The notes below the pieces were generated by a model. It saw nothing but the letters and a program-made list of their open reading frames with translations. It did no database searches and was not told the DNA's origin. Shown one piece after another: positions 18,739 through 29,261 of a DNA stretch of 64,000 nucleotides. The stretch is from the NCBI GenBank assembly GCA_900177435.1, contig FXAI01000010.1, positions 114,271 to 178,270 on the forward strand, read 5' to 3'. The translations under genes were made by a program, and so were the position numbers. The stretch's first letter is position 1. Each line of letters begins with the position of its first letter. The stretch comes from Alteromonadaceae bacterium Bs31 (GTDB lineage Bacteria > Pseudomonadota > Gammaproteobacteria > Pseudomonadales > Cellvibrionaceae).

Positions 18739-19545
18739 ATGGAGCTTAGCTATTATCAAGTAGATGCCTTTGCAAAACAGCCTTTCGAAGGAAACCCAGC
18801 GGCAGTTATCCTTACGGACACTGCGCTCAATGAAGCTTTGATGCAATCCATCGCCATGGAGTTCAACTTAAGCGAAACCGGCTTTCTGGTGCCCAGTGGC
18901 AGCTCAAACTATGATTACGCCCTGCGCTGGTTTACCCCCGCAAAGGAAATTAACCTTTGTGGCCACGGTACACTGGCAGCAGCCCATGTATTGATCCATC
19001 ATCTTGGCTTTAGCCAGAAGACTATTCGCTTTAATTCTGCCAGCGGTATACTCACTACCGAGAAGCTCGAAGACGGCGCTCTTGAGCTCGATTTCCCGGC
19101 GAACCCCGCCAGCCCGGTACCAGCATCTACATTAGTGTCTAACGCTCTGGGGGTAGAGCCCTTGGCGACACTTGTTGGAGGCCCCAGGCTGCTGGCTATT
19201 CTGCCCAGTGCGCAACAGGTTGCTGACCTGCAGCCGAATATGAACATGTTAATGGAATTACCTCAGCAAGGCATATGTGTCAGCGCGCCAGGCTGTGGCG
19301 ACTTTTCGGATTTTGATTTCGTTTCTCGCTTTTTCGCGCCAAGAATAGGTATCCCCGAAGACCCAGTGACGGGCTCCGCACATACCGCCCTTGTGCCATA
19401 CTATGCAGAACAATTGGGTAAACAACAGCTCAGGGCAAAACAGCTTTCAACCCGCAGCGGCATATTGAACCTTGAGCTGGCAGGTGATCGCGTGAAAATA
19501 GCGGGCCACGCGCTAACCGTTGCTACTGGAACCCTTTACCTCTAA
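18739..19545 (+). CDS. PhzF family isomerase-like protein
   Basis: The 268-residue protein has the twin-barrel PhzF layout: opening YYQVDAFAKQPFEGNPAAV, the catalytic glutamate 46 in NLSETGFL, the CGHGT-type loop NLCGHGTLAAAH, and DPVTGSAHTALVPYY in the second half. PhzF in pseudomonads isomerises a phenazine precursor, but no phenazine genes are present, so the substrate of this homologue is unknown. It is divergent from the PilB-like gene, with 81 bp between starts. Confidence 0.9.
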   Translation: MELSYYQVDAFAKQPFEGNPAAVILTDTALNEALMQSIAMEFNLSETGFLVPSGSSNYDYALRWFTPAKEINLCGHGTLAAAHVLIHHLGFSQKTIRFNSASGILTTEKLEDGALELDFPANPASPVPASTLVSNALGVEPLATLVGGPRLLAILPSAQQVADLQPNMNMLMELPQQGICVSAPGCGDFSDFDFVSRFFAPRIGIPEDPVTGSAHTALVPYYAEQLGKQQLRAKQLSTRSGILNLELAGDRVKIAGHALTVATGTLYL

Positions 19546-19569
19546 CTCAGAATAACGAAAAGTATTTGC

Positions 19570-20718
19570 ATGTCCGAGAAACGCTTTCGCGAACGGCTGG
19601 CACAGTTAATCGCCAGCCCCTCCGTCTCCTGTACCAGCCCGGCACTCGACATGAGCAATCGTGCTGTCATCGACCTGCTCGCCAGCTGGCTGGAAGCACT
19701 GGGGTTTAACATCGAAATCATGGCACTTGAGGGCGGCAAAGCCAATCTGATAGCAACGCTGGGGCAGGGCACAGGCGGGCTGGTACTTGCTGGCCATACG
19801 GATACCGTACCCTGCAATCCCGAGCGCTGGCAACAAGACCCCTTTGAACTTATCGAAAAAAACCAGCGTTTCTACGGCTTAGGCGCAACGGATATGAAAG
19901 GCTTTTTTCCTGTTGTACTGGCCGCACTGGATGCACTCAAGCTAGATGCAGCAAAATTACAGCAACCTGTCATCATACTTGCCACCGCTGACGAGGAGTC
20001 ATCAATGAATGGCGCAAGAGCGCTGGCCAAGGCGGGTAAACCGAAGGCCCGCTTTGCTGTTATCGGTGAGCCAACCGGCATGCGCCCTATTCGCATGCAC
20101 AAAGGCATAATGATGAACGCGGTGCGCATTCAGGGCCTCGCTGGCCACAGCTCCAACCCCCAGCTTGGCCACAACGCGTTGGAAACAATGCACGCTGTGC
20201 TGGGCGAATTGCTGCGCTATCGCCAAGATTTGCTGCAGCACAGCAATCCTGGCTTTGAGGTCAGTACTCCAACACTGAATCTGGGCTATATACATGGCGG
20301 CGACAACCCCAATCGTATTTGCGGCCACTGCGAATTGCACTTCGACCTGCGCCCACTGCCTGGAATGGACATAGAACAACTGCACCAGGACATATCTCAA
20401 CGCCTTCTCCCCCTGGGGGAAGCCAACAACACCCCCATCCAAATCGAGCGCCTCATTGGCGGAATAGAGGCCTTTGAGCAAGCCGCGGACAGTGAGCTGG
20501 TACAAACAGCGGAGAAACTTACAGGCCAGCAATCAGCTAGCGTGGCTTTTGCCACTGAAGCGCCTTTCCTGCAGCAAATGGGCATGCAAACGGTGGTAAT
20601 GGGGCCCGGCTCAATCGATCAGGCCCATCAGCCAAACGAATTTATGGCGCTGTCGGAAATTAAGCCCGCCATACACACGATTAAATCCCTTATTACCGAG
20701 TTTTGCCTTCGCTGCTGA
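19570..20718 (+). CDS. argE: Acetylornithine deacetylase
   Basis: ArgE hydrolyses N-acetylornithine to ornithine in arginine synthesis. The 382-residue M20-family protein shows the metal-binding and catalytic segments LAGHTDTVP, GLGATDMKGF and ATADEESSMNGARA, and the dimerisation-domain motif HKGIMMNAVRIQGLAGHSSNP. Length is normal (E. coli 383). It sits 60 bp before argA, so two arginine steps are encoded together. Confidence 0.95.
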   Translation: MSEKRFRERLAQLIASPSVSCTSPALDMSNRAVIDLLASWLEALGFNIEIMALEGGKANLIATLGQGTGGLVLAGHTDTVPCNPERWQQDPFELIEKNQRFYGLGATDMKGFFPVVLAALDALKLDAAKLQQPVIILATADEESSMNGARALAKAGKPKARFAVIGEPTGMRPIRMHKGIMMNAVRIQGLAGHSSNPQLGHNALETMHAVLGELLRYRQDLLQHSNPGFEVSTPTLNLGYIHGGDNPNRICGHCELHFDLRPLPGMDIEQLHQDISQRLLPLGEANNTPIQIERLIGGIEAFEQAADSELVQTAEKLTGQQSASVAFATEAPFLQQMGMQTVVMGPGSIDQAHQPNEFMALSEIKPAIHTIKSLITEFCLRC

Positions 20719-20778
20719 CGCTTCGATATAAAAGCCCTTATACTCGCCATTTATTACTCACAGATAAGCCTGAAGTAC

Positions 20779-22104
20779 ATGCAACAGACAAGTAACCAAT
20801 ACGTTCAGTGGTTTAGACAAACCTCGCCGTACATCAACAGCCATAGAAACAAAACCATTGTGGTGATGTTACCTGGCGACTGTATTGAGCAAGACAACTT
20901 CCCGAACATTATCAATGACCTCGCACTGCTAAACGGCCTGGGCGTCAAGCTGGTGGTGGTACACGGGGCTCGCACTCAAATTGAACGCGCGCTGCAAAGC
21001 TCTAAAGCACAGTCCCAAATTTACGATGGCGTGCGTGTTACTCCCCGCGAAAACCTGGTGGATGTTATGAAGGCTATGGGTGAGGCCCGCTTTGCTATTG
21101 AAGCAGCTTTTTCCAGTGGCCTGCCTGAAAGCCCTATGTACGGGGCAAAAATTAAAGTGAGGAGCGGTAACTTTGTTACTGCCATGCCACGCGGTGTAAT
21201 CGATGGTGTCGATTTTCAGCTTACAGGTAAGGTAAGAAGTGTGGACAGCCAGGCGATTAAGGTTCTGCTTGATGAACACAGCCTGACGCTGGTGTCGCCA
21301 CTGGGCTATTCTCTCACTGGTGAAGCTTTCAATTTGAGCTTCGCGGACGTTGCCATCCATATCGCCACCGCTATCGGCGCCGATAAACTGATTGCTTACA
21401 ACGATGACGGTCCAATTATCGATAACACCGATAAACAATTTCGTGAGCTTACCCTATTACAGTGCGAGCGCTTTTTGCTGGAGCAACACCACCACAATCA
21501 GTCCAACACCTATTTCGCACTGCGCGCCTGCTACAAAGCCTGTGATGGAGGCGTAGCAAGAGCGCATGTTGTCTCGGCGCAGGAAGATGGCGCCTTGCTC
21601 AAAGAGCTTTATACCCGAGATGGCTCCGGCACAATGGTATACCGAGACAGTTACGAAACCATACGACGCGCCAGAATTGAGGATGTTGTGGGTATTCTCA
21701 ATTTAATCGAACCGCTAGAGCAAAAAGGTATCTTGGTAAAACGCTCCCGCGAAAGGCTTGAAACAGAAATTGGCTTGTTTACGGTAATGGAGAAAGACAA
21801 CCTCATCGTCGGTTGCGCAGCGCTATACCCTATCGATAATGCCCAGGCCGGCGAGTTGGCCTGCGTTGCCATACAAAAAGACTATCAAGGCGGCGGGAGA
21901 GCAGCCAAGTTACTGACCCATGTAGAGCGACAGGCCAGTAAATTAAAAATGAAAAAACTGTATGCGCTAACCACCCAGACTGCCCATTGGTTTATCGAGC
22001 AGGGTTTTACCGAAACAGATGCAGATAACCTTCCCGGCAAGCGACAGCTTCTCTACAACTTACAACGCCTGTCAAAAGTGCTGGTAAAAGAGCTAAAAAA
22101 CTAG
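20779..22104 (+). CDS. argA: Amino-acid N-acetyltransferase (N-acetylglutamate synthase)
   Basis: ArgA performs the first step of arginine synthesis, acetylating glutamate with acetyl-CoA. The 441-residue protein has an amino-acid-kinase-like domain (about 25-280, with VVVHGARTQIERAL) that usually binds arginine for feedback control. A C-terminal GNAT domain (about 295-435) carries the acetyl-CoA loop VAIQKDYQGGGRAAKLL. Length equals that of E. coli ArgA (443). It probably forms an operon with argE. Confidence 0.96.
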   Translation: MQQTSNQYVQWFRQTSPYINSHRNKTIVVMLPGDCIEQDNFPNIINDLALLNGLGVKLVVVHGARTQIERALQSSKAQSQIYDGVRVTPRENLVDVMKAMGEARFAIEAAFSSGLPESPMYGAKIKVRSGNFVTAMPRGVIDGVDFQLTGKVRSVDSQAIKVLLDEHSLTLVSPLGYSLTGEAFNLSFADVAIHIATAIGADKLIAYNDDGPIIDNTDKQFRELTLLQCERFLLEQHHHNQSNTYFALRACYKACDGGVARAHVVSAQEDGALLKELYTRDGSGTMVYRDSYETIRRARIEDVVGILNLIEPLEQKGILVKRSRERLETEIGLFTVMEKDNLIVGCAALYPIDNAQAGELACVAIQKDYQGGGRAAKLLTHVERQASKLKMKKLYALTTQTAHWFIEQGFTETDADNLPGKRQLLYNLQRLSKVLVKELKN

Positions 22105-22171
22105 CTCCAGCGACACAGGTAAGGTGCTGCCGAGGCAAAGTGCTCAAATTTTGCCTAGACTTCATACATTA

Positions 22172-22201
22172 CTCTTTGGTTTTCTGCAAAAAGCCAAAGA
22201 G
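22172..22201. promoter_or_regulatory. Inverted repeat before the receiver-TPR gene
   Basis: CTCTTTGG at 22172-22179 pairs with CCAAAGAG at 22194-22201, and the inner T and A stretches extend the stem with one mismatch. No clear T run follows on the plus strand, so it may be a weak argA terminator or a 5' hairpin of the next gene, which starts at 22227. Confidence 0.4.
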
Positions 22202-22226
22202 AAACTTCGCCCATTAGGCTCAATGT

Positions 22227-23912
22227 ATGAACCCAGACCTGCACCAGACCAGCGCTGAAAATATGCGCCAAATAGATATTGTTAAGATATACAGCAATAA
22301 AAAGTGCCTGGTCATCGACGACTTCCCCGAGATAAGGGGCTCCCTTACTCGCACTCTGCGAAATTTTGGCGTTAAATCCGTTGATACCGCCGCCAACGGC
22401 GAGGAAGCCATACGCATATGCGGTAAGAAGAAATACGACGTAGTACTGTGCGACTACAACCTCGGTGCCGGTAAAGACGGCCAGCAAATCCTCGAAGAGG
22501 TGCGTTTTCTGCGCGTACTCTTAATGACCAGCCTGTTTGTAATGATTACCGGTGAGTCCTCGCGTGAAATGGTCCTTGGCGCACTGGAATGTCAGCCAGA
22601 CGATTACATTACCAAACCCTACACCCAGCAAAGCCTGAAGGTCCGTCTTAATAAAGCCATCGTGCGCCACGAGGCACTGCTGCACATTAAGCGGCATATC
22701 TCAGACGGTAAATACCAGCAAGCGCTGGAAAGCTGTAATGAAATGATAAAGGAAGGCAGCCGCTACTCCAGCGACTGCCTTAAAATGAAAGGCCAGTTGC
22801 ATTTTTTACTTAAACAGCTAAAAGAAGCCAGGCAGCTCTACGAAAGTGTTCTATCAAAAAAACCGGTTATCTGGGCCAAGCTGGGGATGGGCAAAACTCA
22901 GCTTGCGCTGGGCAACCTGGACGCAGCGGAAGAAGTACTGCAGTCAATAATTGACGAAGATAACCGCTATATAGAAGCGCACGATATTCTGGCAGAGGTT
23001 CATAGCGAACGAAAAGATATGTTAAGCGCACAACGCGCTGTAGAGAGTGCCACCGTCATTTCACCCAAGTCGGTACTTCGCCATCGAAAGCTGGCAAAAA
23101 TCGCCGAAATTAATCACGACGACGATACCGCGCTTAAATCACACCAACACGCCATCAAGTGGGGCTCCAACTCCTGCCACGAATCGGAACAGGACTACTT
23201 CAATTACTCCCGCAAAGTATCAGAAGTTATTAAGGGAGACAGCTCTACCGATGCCAAAATGTTAGCACGGCAGGCCAATAATTTTCTTGACCGGGCCCGC
23301 AAACGCTATGCAGATCGCCCCGAAGTAGCGGTTCAGGCACAAATGGTAGAAACCCAACTTCTGGCGGGCCTGGGTGATGAAGCAAAAGCACAGGCCTCTG
23401 CCCAAAAGGCCAAAAGCATGTATAACAATCTGGCCGCGCCTCCGGTCGATACAAGCCTTGAATACGCGCGAACCTTACACGCGATGAAAGACGAAGCAGG
23501 AGCAAGAGATATTCTTACTCACCTTGCCGCACGGCACGACAAAGATCCACAAATTATGGAGCTTATCGATGGTATTACCGGCGAGCCCATTAGCGACGCG
23601 GGCAAAATCGTGGCATCGAAACTTACCAAAGAAGGTATTTCTTCCTACGAACAAAAACACTTTGAAACAGCCATCGACGTATTTGTTGAAGCGCTTTCAA
23701 CCTATCCCCGCCATGCGGGCCTTAACCTGAACCTTATCCAGGCCATTCTTGCCCATACGGAACATGCTGGTTTCCAGGAGAAATACGAAAAACTATGCCG
23801 CCGCAGCTTACGCGCTGTGGGAGACGTCGGGCCGGATCACAAGCAGTTTAAGCGCTACAGCATATTGATAAAACAAATAGAGAAGCACTACCCACAAGCA
23901 ATCATGAGCTAA
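22227..23912 (+). CDS. Response regulator with receiver domain and tetratricopeptide repeats
   Basis: The 561-residue protein has an N-terminal CheY-like receiver (about 25-150) with the phospho-accepting aspartate 76 in VVLCDYNLG and the conserved lysine in DDYITKPYT. TPR-type helices follow over the rest (about 165-550, for example VWAKLGMGKTQLALGNLDAAEEV without its first residue). It has no DNA-binding or enzymatic output domain, so it likely signals through protein contacts. The start could also be the in-frame ATG at 22263. No kinase is adjacent. Confidence 0.88.
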   Translation: MNPDLHQTSAENMRQIDIVKIYSNKKCLVIDDFPEIRGSLTRTLRNFGVKSVDTAANGEEAIRICGKKKYDVVLCDYNLGAGKDGQQILEEVRFLRVLLMTSLFVMITGESSREMVLGALECQPDDYITKPYTQQSLKVRLNKAIVRHEALLHIKRHISDGKYQQALESCNEMIKEGSRYSSDCLKMKGQLHFLLKQLKEARQLYESVLSKKPVIWAKLGMGKTQLALGNLDAAEEVLQSIIDEDNRYIEAHDILAEVHSERKDMLSAQRAVESATVISPKSVLRHRKLAKIAEINHDDDTALKSHQHAIKWGSNSCHESEQDYFNYSRKVSEVIKGDSSTDAKMLARQANNFLDRARKRYADRPEVAVQAQMVETQLLAGLGDEAKAQASAQKAKSMYNNLAAPPVDTSLEYARTLHAMKDEAGARDILTHLAARHDKDPQIMELIDGITGEPISDAGKIVASKLTKEGISSYEQKHFETAIDVFVEALSTYPRHAGLNLNLIQAILAHTEHAGFQEKYEKLCRRSLRAVGDVGPDHKQFKRYSILIKQIEKHYPQAIMS

Positions 23913-23993
23913 AGCCAGCCTCAGCACTAACGCAAACTTTCGCCAAATTTGCTATCCTTCGCGGCCGCAGAATTTAATTTGCAGAGGAATACC

Positions 23994-25829
23994 ATGCCGC
24001 AATATCGCTCACGCACAACAACATCCGGTCGTAACATGGCTGGTGCTCGCGCCCTATGGCGTGCCACCGGAATGAAAGACGATGACTTTCAAAAACCCAT
24101 TATTGCGGTTGTTAATTCTTTTACCCAGTTTGTACCCGGCCATGTCCACCTAAAAGACATTGGTCAGCTGGTCGCCAGAGAAATTGAAAAAGCAGGTGGC
24201 GTAGCCAAAGAGTTCAACACCATCGCTGTAGATGATGGCATCGCCATGGGACACGACGGAATGCTATACAGCCTTCCCAGTCGAGACATTATCGCCGACT
24301 CCGTAGAGTACATGGTCAATGCCCACTGCGCAGATGCCATGGTTTGCATCTCAAATTGCGACAAGATTACTCCGGGCATGCTAATGGCAGCCATGCGCTT
24401 AAACATTCCAGTGGTGTTTGTTTCCGGCGGCCCAATGGAGGCGGGCAAAACCAAGCTCGCCGAGCATGGTTTAGACCTTATCGACGCAATGGTTATTGCA
24501 GCCGACGACAGTGCAAGCGATGAAACGGTAGCCGAGTATGAAAGAAGCGCCTGCCCGACCTGTGGCTCCTGCTCGGGAATGTTTACAGCAAACTCAATGA
24601 ACTGCCTGACCGAAGCGCTCGGTTTAAGTCTACCCGGCAACGGCACTGTGCTTGCTACCCACGCAGACAGGAAAACACTGTTTGAGCGCGCAGGAGAATT
24701 GATCGTTAAAATCACTCGGGAATACTATGAAAACGACAGAGCTGATCTGTTACCGCGCAGCATTGCCAGCAAGGCGGCCTTTGAGAATGCCATATGCCTC
24801 GACATAGCGATGGGCGGCTCGACCAACACCATTCTTCACCTGCTGGCGGCAGCTCAGGAAGCAGAAGTGGATTTTGGACTAAAAGATATAGACAAACTTA
24901 GCAAGGAAATACCGCAACTGTGTAAAGTCGCCCCTAACATTCAAAAATATCACATTGAAGACGTTCACAGGGCCGGCGGTATCATGGCTATTTTGGGGGA
25001 ATTAATGCGTGCAGGCCTGCTAAACACCGACGTTTCAACGGTGCACTCAAAAAACTTAAAAGAAGCCATAGAACAATGGGATATAACCCTCAACAATAGC
25101 GAATCAGTCACCCAGTTTTTTAAAGCGGGCCCGGCTGGCATCCCAACCCAAACCGCTTTCAGCCAAAGTACGCGTTGGCCAAGTCTCGATAACGATCGCC
25201 GCGAAGGCTGTATCCGCAACTTAGAAAATGCCTATAGCCAGGAAGGCGGCTTAGCCGTGTTGTTCGGCAATATTGCACAAGATGGCTGCGTAGTAAAAAC
25301 TGCTGGCGTAGACGACTCCAACCTGGTTTTTGAGGGGCCCGCTCACATTACCGAATCTCAAGATGAAGCCGTACAAAATATCCTGGACGGTAAAGTAAAA
25401 GGGGGCGAAGTTGTTATTGTTCGCTACGAAGGGCCTCGCGGAGGGCCGGGTATGCAGGAGATGCTTTACCCGACATCCTATTTAAAATCAAAAGGCCTTG
25501 GTAAATCTTGTGCCTTGCTCACCGACGGACGCTTCTCAGGTGGTACATCGGGCCTATCCATAGGCCACGTTTCTCCTGAAGCCGCAGCAGGAGGCAACAT
25601 CGGCTTGATTCAAAACGGCGATATTATTCATATCGACATTCCCAATCGCAGTATTAATGTAAAACTGAGTGAGGGAGAACTAAATGCACGCAGGGAAACG
25701 AAAAACAAAACGGGCTGGCATCCAGAAAGCCCTCGCCCCCGTAAAGTTTCTGCCGCACTCAAAGCTTACGCTATGCTCGCCACAAGTGCCGATAAAGGTG
25801 CTGTAAGAGATTTAGAAAAACTAAAATAG
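23994..25829 (+). CDS. ilvD: Dihydroxy-acid dehydratase
   Basis: IlvD dehydrates dihydroxy acids in valine, leucine and isoleucine synthesis and uses an oxygen-sensitive iron-sulfur cluster. I choose the ATG at 23994 (611 residues, [20 protein letters not shown]) because GAGGAA lies just upstream and the protein then begins like the family. Cluster cysteines are visible in [12 protein letters not shown] and [32 protein letters not shown] near the C terminus is also typical. Confidence 0.97.
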   Translation: MPQYRSRTTTSGRNMAGARALWRATGMKDDDFQKPIIAVVNSFTQFVPGHVHLKDIGQLVAREIEKAGGVAKEFNTIAVDDGIAMGHDGMLYSLPSRDIIADSVEYMVNAHCADAMVCISNCDKITPGMLMAAMRLNIPVVFVSGGPMEAGKTKLAEHGLDLIDAMVIAADDSASDETVAEYERSACPTCGSCSGMFTANSMNCLTEALGLSLPGNGTVLATHADRKTLFERAGELIVKITREYYENDRADLLPRSIASKAAFENAICLDIAMGGSTNTILHLLAAAQEAEVDFGLKDIDKLSKEIPQLCKVAPNIQKYHIEDVHRAGGIMAILGELMRAGLLNTDVSTVHSKNLKEAIEQWDITLNNSESVTQFFKAGPAGIPTQTAFSQSTRWPSLDNDRREGCIRNLENAYSQEGGLAVLFGNIAQDGCVVKTAGVDDSNLVFEGPAHITESQDEAVQNILDGKVKGGEVVIVRYEGPRGGPGMQEMLYPTSYLKSKGLGKSCALLTDGRFSGGTSGLSIGHVSPEAAAGGNIGLIQNGDIIHIDIPNRSINVKLSEGELNARRETKNKTGWHPESPRPRKVSAALKAYAMLATSADKGAVRDLEKLK

Positions 25830-25868
25830 CGTTTAAAAACAGATTAGGGCACAAACATTTTCCGGCAA

Positions 25869-26723
25869 CTAGGCCAGTATTTTTTTGATGCCCTCAATCT
25901 CATGCATATTGTCACAAACAATGCTCAATGCCCCGCTCTCATCAAGGCTGTTAAACGGCGGGCTTAGCTTTTGATAGGACGGAATATTCTCTATAAGGGG
26001 TAATGAATTTTTTGGGCTGATAATCTTAACGGTAGAATATAAGCCCAAATTAACCAAGTCCAAAATATTTATAGCATCACCGCCCTGCTGGTGGTTCCAC
26101 TTACCGCAATATTTAAGCACAGCTATAAACTTACTTTCTATCTTCCATTTATTTAGCAGTATCGCCCCAAATGCTTTGCTGTATTCACGGCACAGCAAAT
26201 AAAATGTTTTATTGTTAGGGAACGACTTTTGATCCTTCAATGCACTTAATATAGCCAGTGTTCCTACCTCACTCAACAAAGAGGCCAACATCACCTCTTC
26301 CGGCACACCGCAACGAGTGCGCAATGCAAGAAAACTACTCACCCCGGATTTAATCATTAAACGCTGCCAAATTTGCTGATAAATCTTGGTTATTTGCGCG
26401 CTACGTAAAATAAACAGGCTCTTAACGGAATGGGCCATGGCCAAGGTAGACACTTTTGGTAAGCCTAATAGCGCGATAACACCACTCAGCGTGGTAGGCC
26501 GGGCGGCCTGCAAGTAGATTGGAGACGCGGCAGTGGCCATCAATAGCGCGCTAAACGAAGGGTCCTGCGCACAAATTTTTCCAAGAAGCTGAGCATCTGT
26601 TTTATCGTCGTTCAAGGCAGAACGGATGTTTAACGTAACAGCGGGTAAGGCGGGCAGTTGCTCCGGGTCCAGCATGACCTTTTGAACAATCGACTTATAA
26701 ACGCTGTAGGATTCGGCAGCCAA
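25869..26723 (-). CDS. HDOD-domain protein
   Basis: The 284-residue protein is a single HDOD domain (about 15-215), recognised by the opening LPALPAVTLNIRSALNDD, LLMATAASPIYLQ and the central segment PTTLSGVIALLGLPKVSTLA. HDOD proteins resemble HD phosphohydrolases but usually lack the metal-binding residues and act in signalling or motility control. It converges with ilvD. A related gene lies at 39557. Confidence 0.85.
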   Translation of the reverse strand: MAAESYSVYKSIVQKVMLDPEQLPALPAVTLNIRSALNDDKTDAQLLGKICAQDPSFSALLMATAASPIYLQAARPTTLSGVIALLGLPKVSTLAMAHSVKSLFILRSAQITKIYQQIWQRLMIKSGVSSFLALRTRCGVPEEVMLASLLSEVGTLAILSALKDQKSFPNNKTFYLLCREYSKAFGAILLNKWKIESKFIAVLKYCGKWNHQQGGDAINILDLVNLGLYSTVKIISPKNSLPLIENIPSYQKLSPPFNSLDESGALSIVCDNMHEIEGIKKILA

Positions 26724-26791
26724 GCGGGAAATTCCTTAAAGTAGGATCTCGTCATATACTGCTTTAAGTTTAGCTCATTGTATTGAGGCAC

Positions 26792-26818
26792 AAAAAAAGG
26801 GGCTAAAAGCCCCTTTTT
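26792..26818 (-). terminator. Rho-independent terminator ending the TonB operon
   Basis: GGGGCT (26799-26804), an AAA loop and AGCCCC (26808-26813) form a stem, with A7 on one side and T5 on the other. On the minus strand the stem is followed by seven T, which suits termination after the TPR gene ending at 26841. Confidence 0.85.
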
Positions 26819-26840
26819 ACTATTTACTCAAGTGCTAGAA

Positions 26841-28199
26841 CTAGCCTTGCGCAAGCTGCTCTTGCCTATAAAGTTCCTGTTTCGCGTGCTGTAGCCAGCT
26901 TTCAGCGAATTTCTTGGTACGCTTATACTCTTTCGCTTTTTCGAAAGCCTTAATAGCCGACTCATAATTTTTGAGTTCCACATACGCAACACCCATGTTC
27001 AGGTGCAACTCACCAGGCCGTTTCAGTTTACCTTTCTTAAGCGCTTTTTTACCTGCCTCAATGGCCTTTTTGTTATTATCGATATCGAGATATAGGCCAA
27101 GAAGTAGCACGTACAGATCGCCTGTATCAGACATCGAAGCTGCCTCAGCCATTACAGGAATTGCTTTTTTCTTCTCTTGAGATTGACCCCATGCTTTCGC
27201 GAGCGTTTCCAGGTTGCGCTCAGATCGCTTAACAACCTTATCTTTCATGCCTTTCTCAAGCACTTTTGCTGCGTAGTAAGGGTACTCATTCTGAATCATT
27301 AAGTAGGATAGATTCAGTAACTGCTGCTCTTTGTCCAGACCATCGGACAAATAAGTCGCGTCAAGAACACCCAATTGCTTTTTCTCTTGCTCAAGCATGC
27401 CATAAATGGCCGCCAGCTGCTGCAGATAAGATTCCTTGGGGTAATGACGTACCATTTTTACAAGAATGGGCAATGCAGACCTGTAATCTTCTTTCTCAAG
27501 ATATAGAGCACGCTGCAGGCTGTACCAAGGTTCTTTAGCAACCTGCCCCTTCTCTTCGATCATCTTAACAGCGATGTTTATGTGAGCCAGAGAGCCCTTT
27601 TTGTCGTCCATCTGATAACAAATACTGGACTTAAGGTTATAAACAGAAGCGCCAACCGTGTTAGACAAGCCCATCCACTTATTCAGCAGGGCTACAGACT
27701 CTTTGTAGCGCTCTTGAGAAAACTCTAACTGAGCCAAAGTGTAGATAGTCTGCAATTCCAGCCCCCAAGGAATCATGGGAGATTGCTGAACAACCTTTTT
27801 ATAGTTCTGTACAGACTTGGAATAGTCTTCAAGCGAGTAGTAAATCCAACCGTAATAGTTGTAGATTTGAGCCATCTCGTATTGGTTACACTTGGAGCAG
27901 CCTTTCTCAATTTTCTGCAGCTCTTTAAGTGCACCGCGAAAATCTGGCTCGGGCGCTTTACCATTTTTGTCCTCTGGAGGAGAAGCAAGGTCAGCGACCT
28001 TACCAAGCTTTTTGAAAAAAGCTTCACTAATACCCGGCAAGGCTCGCTTTTCGCTTGGCTTGCCAACAGCACCGGTTTTAACCACTTCACAGCCTGTAGC
28101 TGCTTGTGCCTGGGCGGTGGGTAAAGCAATTGAAAGCAATACGCCCAACAAAGCGCCTACCCCAACTGACCGTATAGATTTAACAGTTACCAATTTCAT
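26841..28199 (-). CDS. Periplasmic tetratricopeptide-repeat protein of the TonB operon
   Basis: From the ATG at 28199 (452 residues) the protein starts with a signal peptide (MKLVTVKSIRSVGVGALLG, cleaved after AQAQA). This start is favoured because AGGTGG lies eight bases upstream. The mature part consists of TPR-like helical repeats throughout (for example YNYYGWIYYSLEDYSKSVQN, GELHLNMGVAYVELKNYESA). It ends the operon with tonB and exbB/exbD. Proteins of this kind recur in the same position in marine gammaproteobacteria; the role is unproven, possibly a scaffold for TonB-dependent uptake. Confidence 0.87.
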   Translation of the reverse strand: MKLVTVKSIRSVGVGALLGVLLSIALPTAQAQAATGCEVVKTGAVGKPSEKRALPGISEAFFKKLGKVADLASPPEDKNGKAPEPDFRGALKELQKIEKGCSKCNQYEMAQIYNYYGWIYYSLEDYSKSVQNYKKVVQQSPMIPWGLELQTIYTLAQLEFSQERYKESVALLNKWMGLSNTVGASVYNLKSSICYQMDDKKGSLAHINIAVKMIEEKGQVAKEPWYSLQRALYLEKEDYRSALPILVKMVRHYPKESYLQQLAAIYGMLEQEKKQLGVLDATYLSDGLDKEQQLLNLSYLMIQNEYPYYAAKVLEKGMKDKVVKRSERNLETLAKAWGQSQEKKKAIPVMAEAASMSDTGDLYVLLLGLYLDIDNNKKAIEAGKKALKKGKLKRPGELHLNMGVAYVELKNYESAIKAFEKAKEYKRTKKFAESWLQHAKQELYRQEQLAQG

Positions 28200-28214
28200 A
28201 ATCATCACCACCTG

Positions 28215-28817
28215 TTAATCTTGTGCCATCTGGAATGTGAATCGGTTTCGCACACCAGGTACTTCGATGGGTTCGCCATCGATAACTTTTGGCTTATATT
28301 TAAACTTCTGCGCAGCTTTAACCGAGGCACTGGCAAACACTGTTTGTGGACAATCTACCACCTCAACGTCACGAGTCTCACCCGTTACTGTTACGGTATA
28401 TTCCACTGTACAGTATCCTTCCAAACCACGGTTTGCAGCACGAGCAGGGTATTTGGGAGCAACCTTTACGATAGGCAAGTAATCACCATCGCTAGAGAAG
28501 CCACCAATGCCGGATATTTCTACACCAGTGTCCATCTGAGGCGCAAAAGATATCTCCGATGACACATCAGGGCTCTCAAACTCCGGCTCTGGTAGCTCGG
28601 GTGGCGGCTCTTCTGGCTCATCAGGTTTGTCTGGCTTGCGAGTATCGTACTCAGTAGTAATCTCCCTGTCTGGCATAGTTATCTCAGGGATTTTGAACTC
28701 CGTACTCTGTTCTGGTTCAGTCATATTGCGTAGAATCAGAAAGTGCATCAACAGCAATAGTCCAAGAGTGACAAGTGCTGCCGGAGCCACGGATAATATT
28801 AATCTTGGGATGCTCAT
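28215..28817 (-). CDS. tonB: TonB family energy-transducing protein
   Basis: TonB carries energy from the inner-membrane ExbB/ExbD motor to outer-membrane receptors. From the ATG at 28817 (200 residues) there is one membrane segment (about 8-28). A proline- and acid-rich linker follows (PDKPDEPEEPPPELPEPEF), then a TonB C-terminal domain containing YPARAANRGLEGYCTVEYTV and KFKYKP. AGGT precedes this start. An in-frame start at 28871 would lie inside exbD and add a non-membrane tail. Confidence 0.92.
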   Translation of the reverse strand: MSIPRLILSVAPAALVTLGLLLLMHFLILRNMTEPEQSTEFKIPEITMPDREITTEYDTRKPDKPDEPEEPPPELPEPEFESPDVSSEISFAPQMDTGVEISGIGGFSSDGDYLPIVKVAPKYPARAANRGLEGYCTVEYTVTVTGETRDVEVVDCPQTVFASASVKAAQKFKYKPKVIDGEPIEVPGVRNRFTFQMAQD

Positions 28818-28824
28818 AGGAAAC

Positions 28825-29223
28825 CTACTTGTTCTCTGCGGAAACTGACACGTCTGCCACACCCGCTTCACGAGCTTTTTGTGCGACGTCGGTCAAGGTC
28901 TTAATATTGGAATCACTATCCGCCTGAATTACAACTGCACCTTTCGGGTTCTCCGCTAGCAACAACTGTATCTGGGTTTTCACCTGACGAATATCGACTT
29001 CGTTTTTGTTAATCCAGATTTCATTTTGGTCATTGATAGCGACAAGAATGTTGGCATTCTTCTTATATATCGCAGTTACAGCATCAGGGCGGTTCACCTG
29101 AATACCGGGCTCTTTGATAAAGGACGCAGTAACAATGAAGAAGATCAACATGATAAACACCACGTCGAGCATGGGCGTCAGGTCAATCGCCCCTGTTTCT
29201 TCCGCTTTCTTTTTCCTGCTCAT
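28825..29223 (-). CDS. exbD: Biopolymer transport protein ExbD
   Basis: The 132-residue protein has the ExbD/TolR layout: a short cytoplasmic N terminus, one membrane segment (about 19-38, LTPMLDVVFIMLIFFIVTAS) with the key aspartate in MLDVVF, and a periplasmic domain. It works with the two MotA/TolQ/ExbB-type proteins encoded just upstream to use the proton gradient for TonB. Confidence 0.95.
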   Translation of the reverse strand: MSRKKKAEETGAIDLTPMLDVVFIMLIFFIVTASFIKEPGIQVNRPDAVTAIYKKNANILVAINDQNEIWINKNEVDIRQVKTQIQLLLAENPKGAVVIQADSDSNIKTLTDVAQKAREAGVADVSVSAENK

Positions 29224-29261
29224 GGCTTCTCTCTTAAATCAGGCCAATGTCTAAACGTACC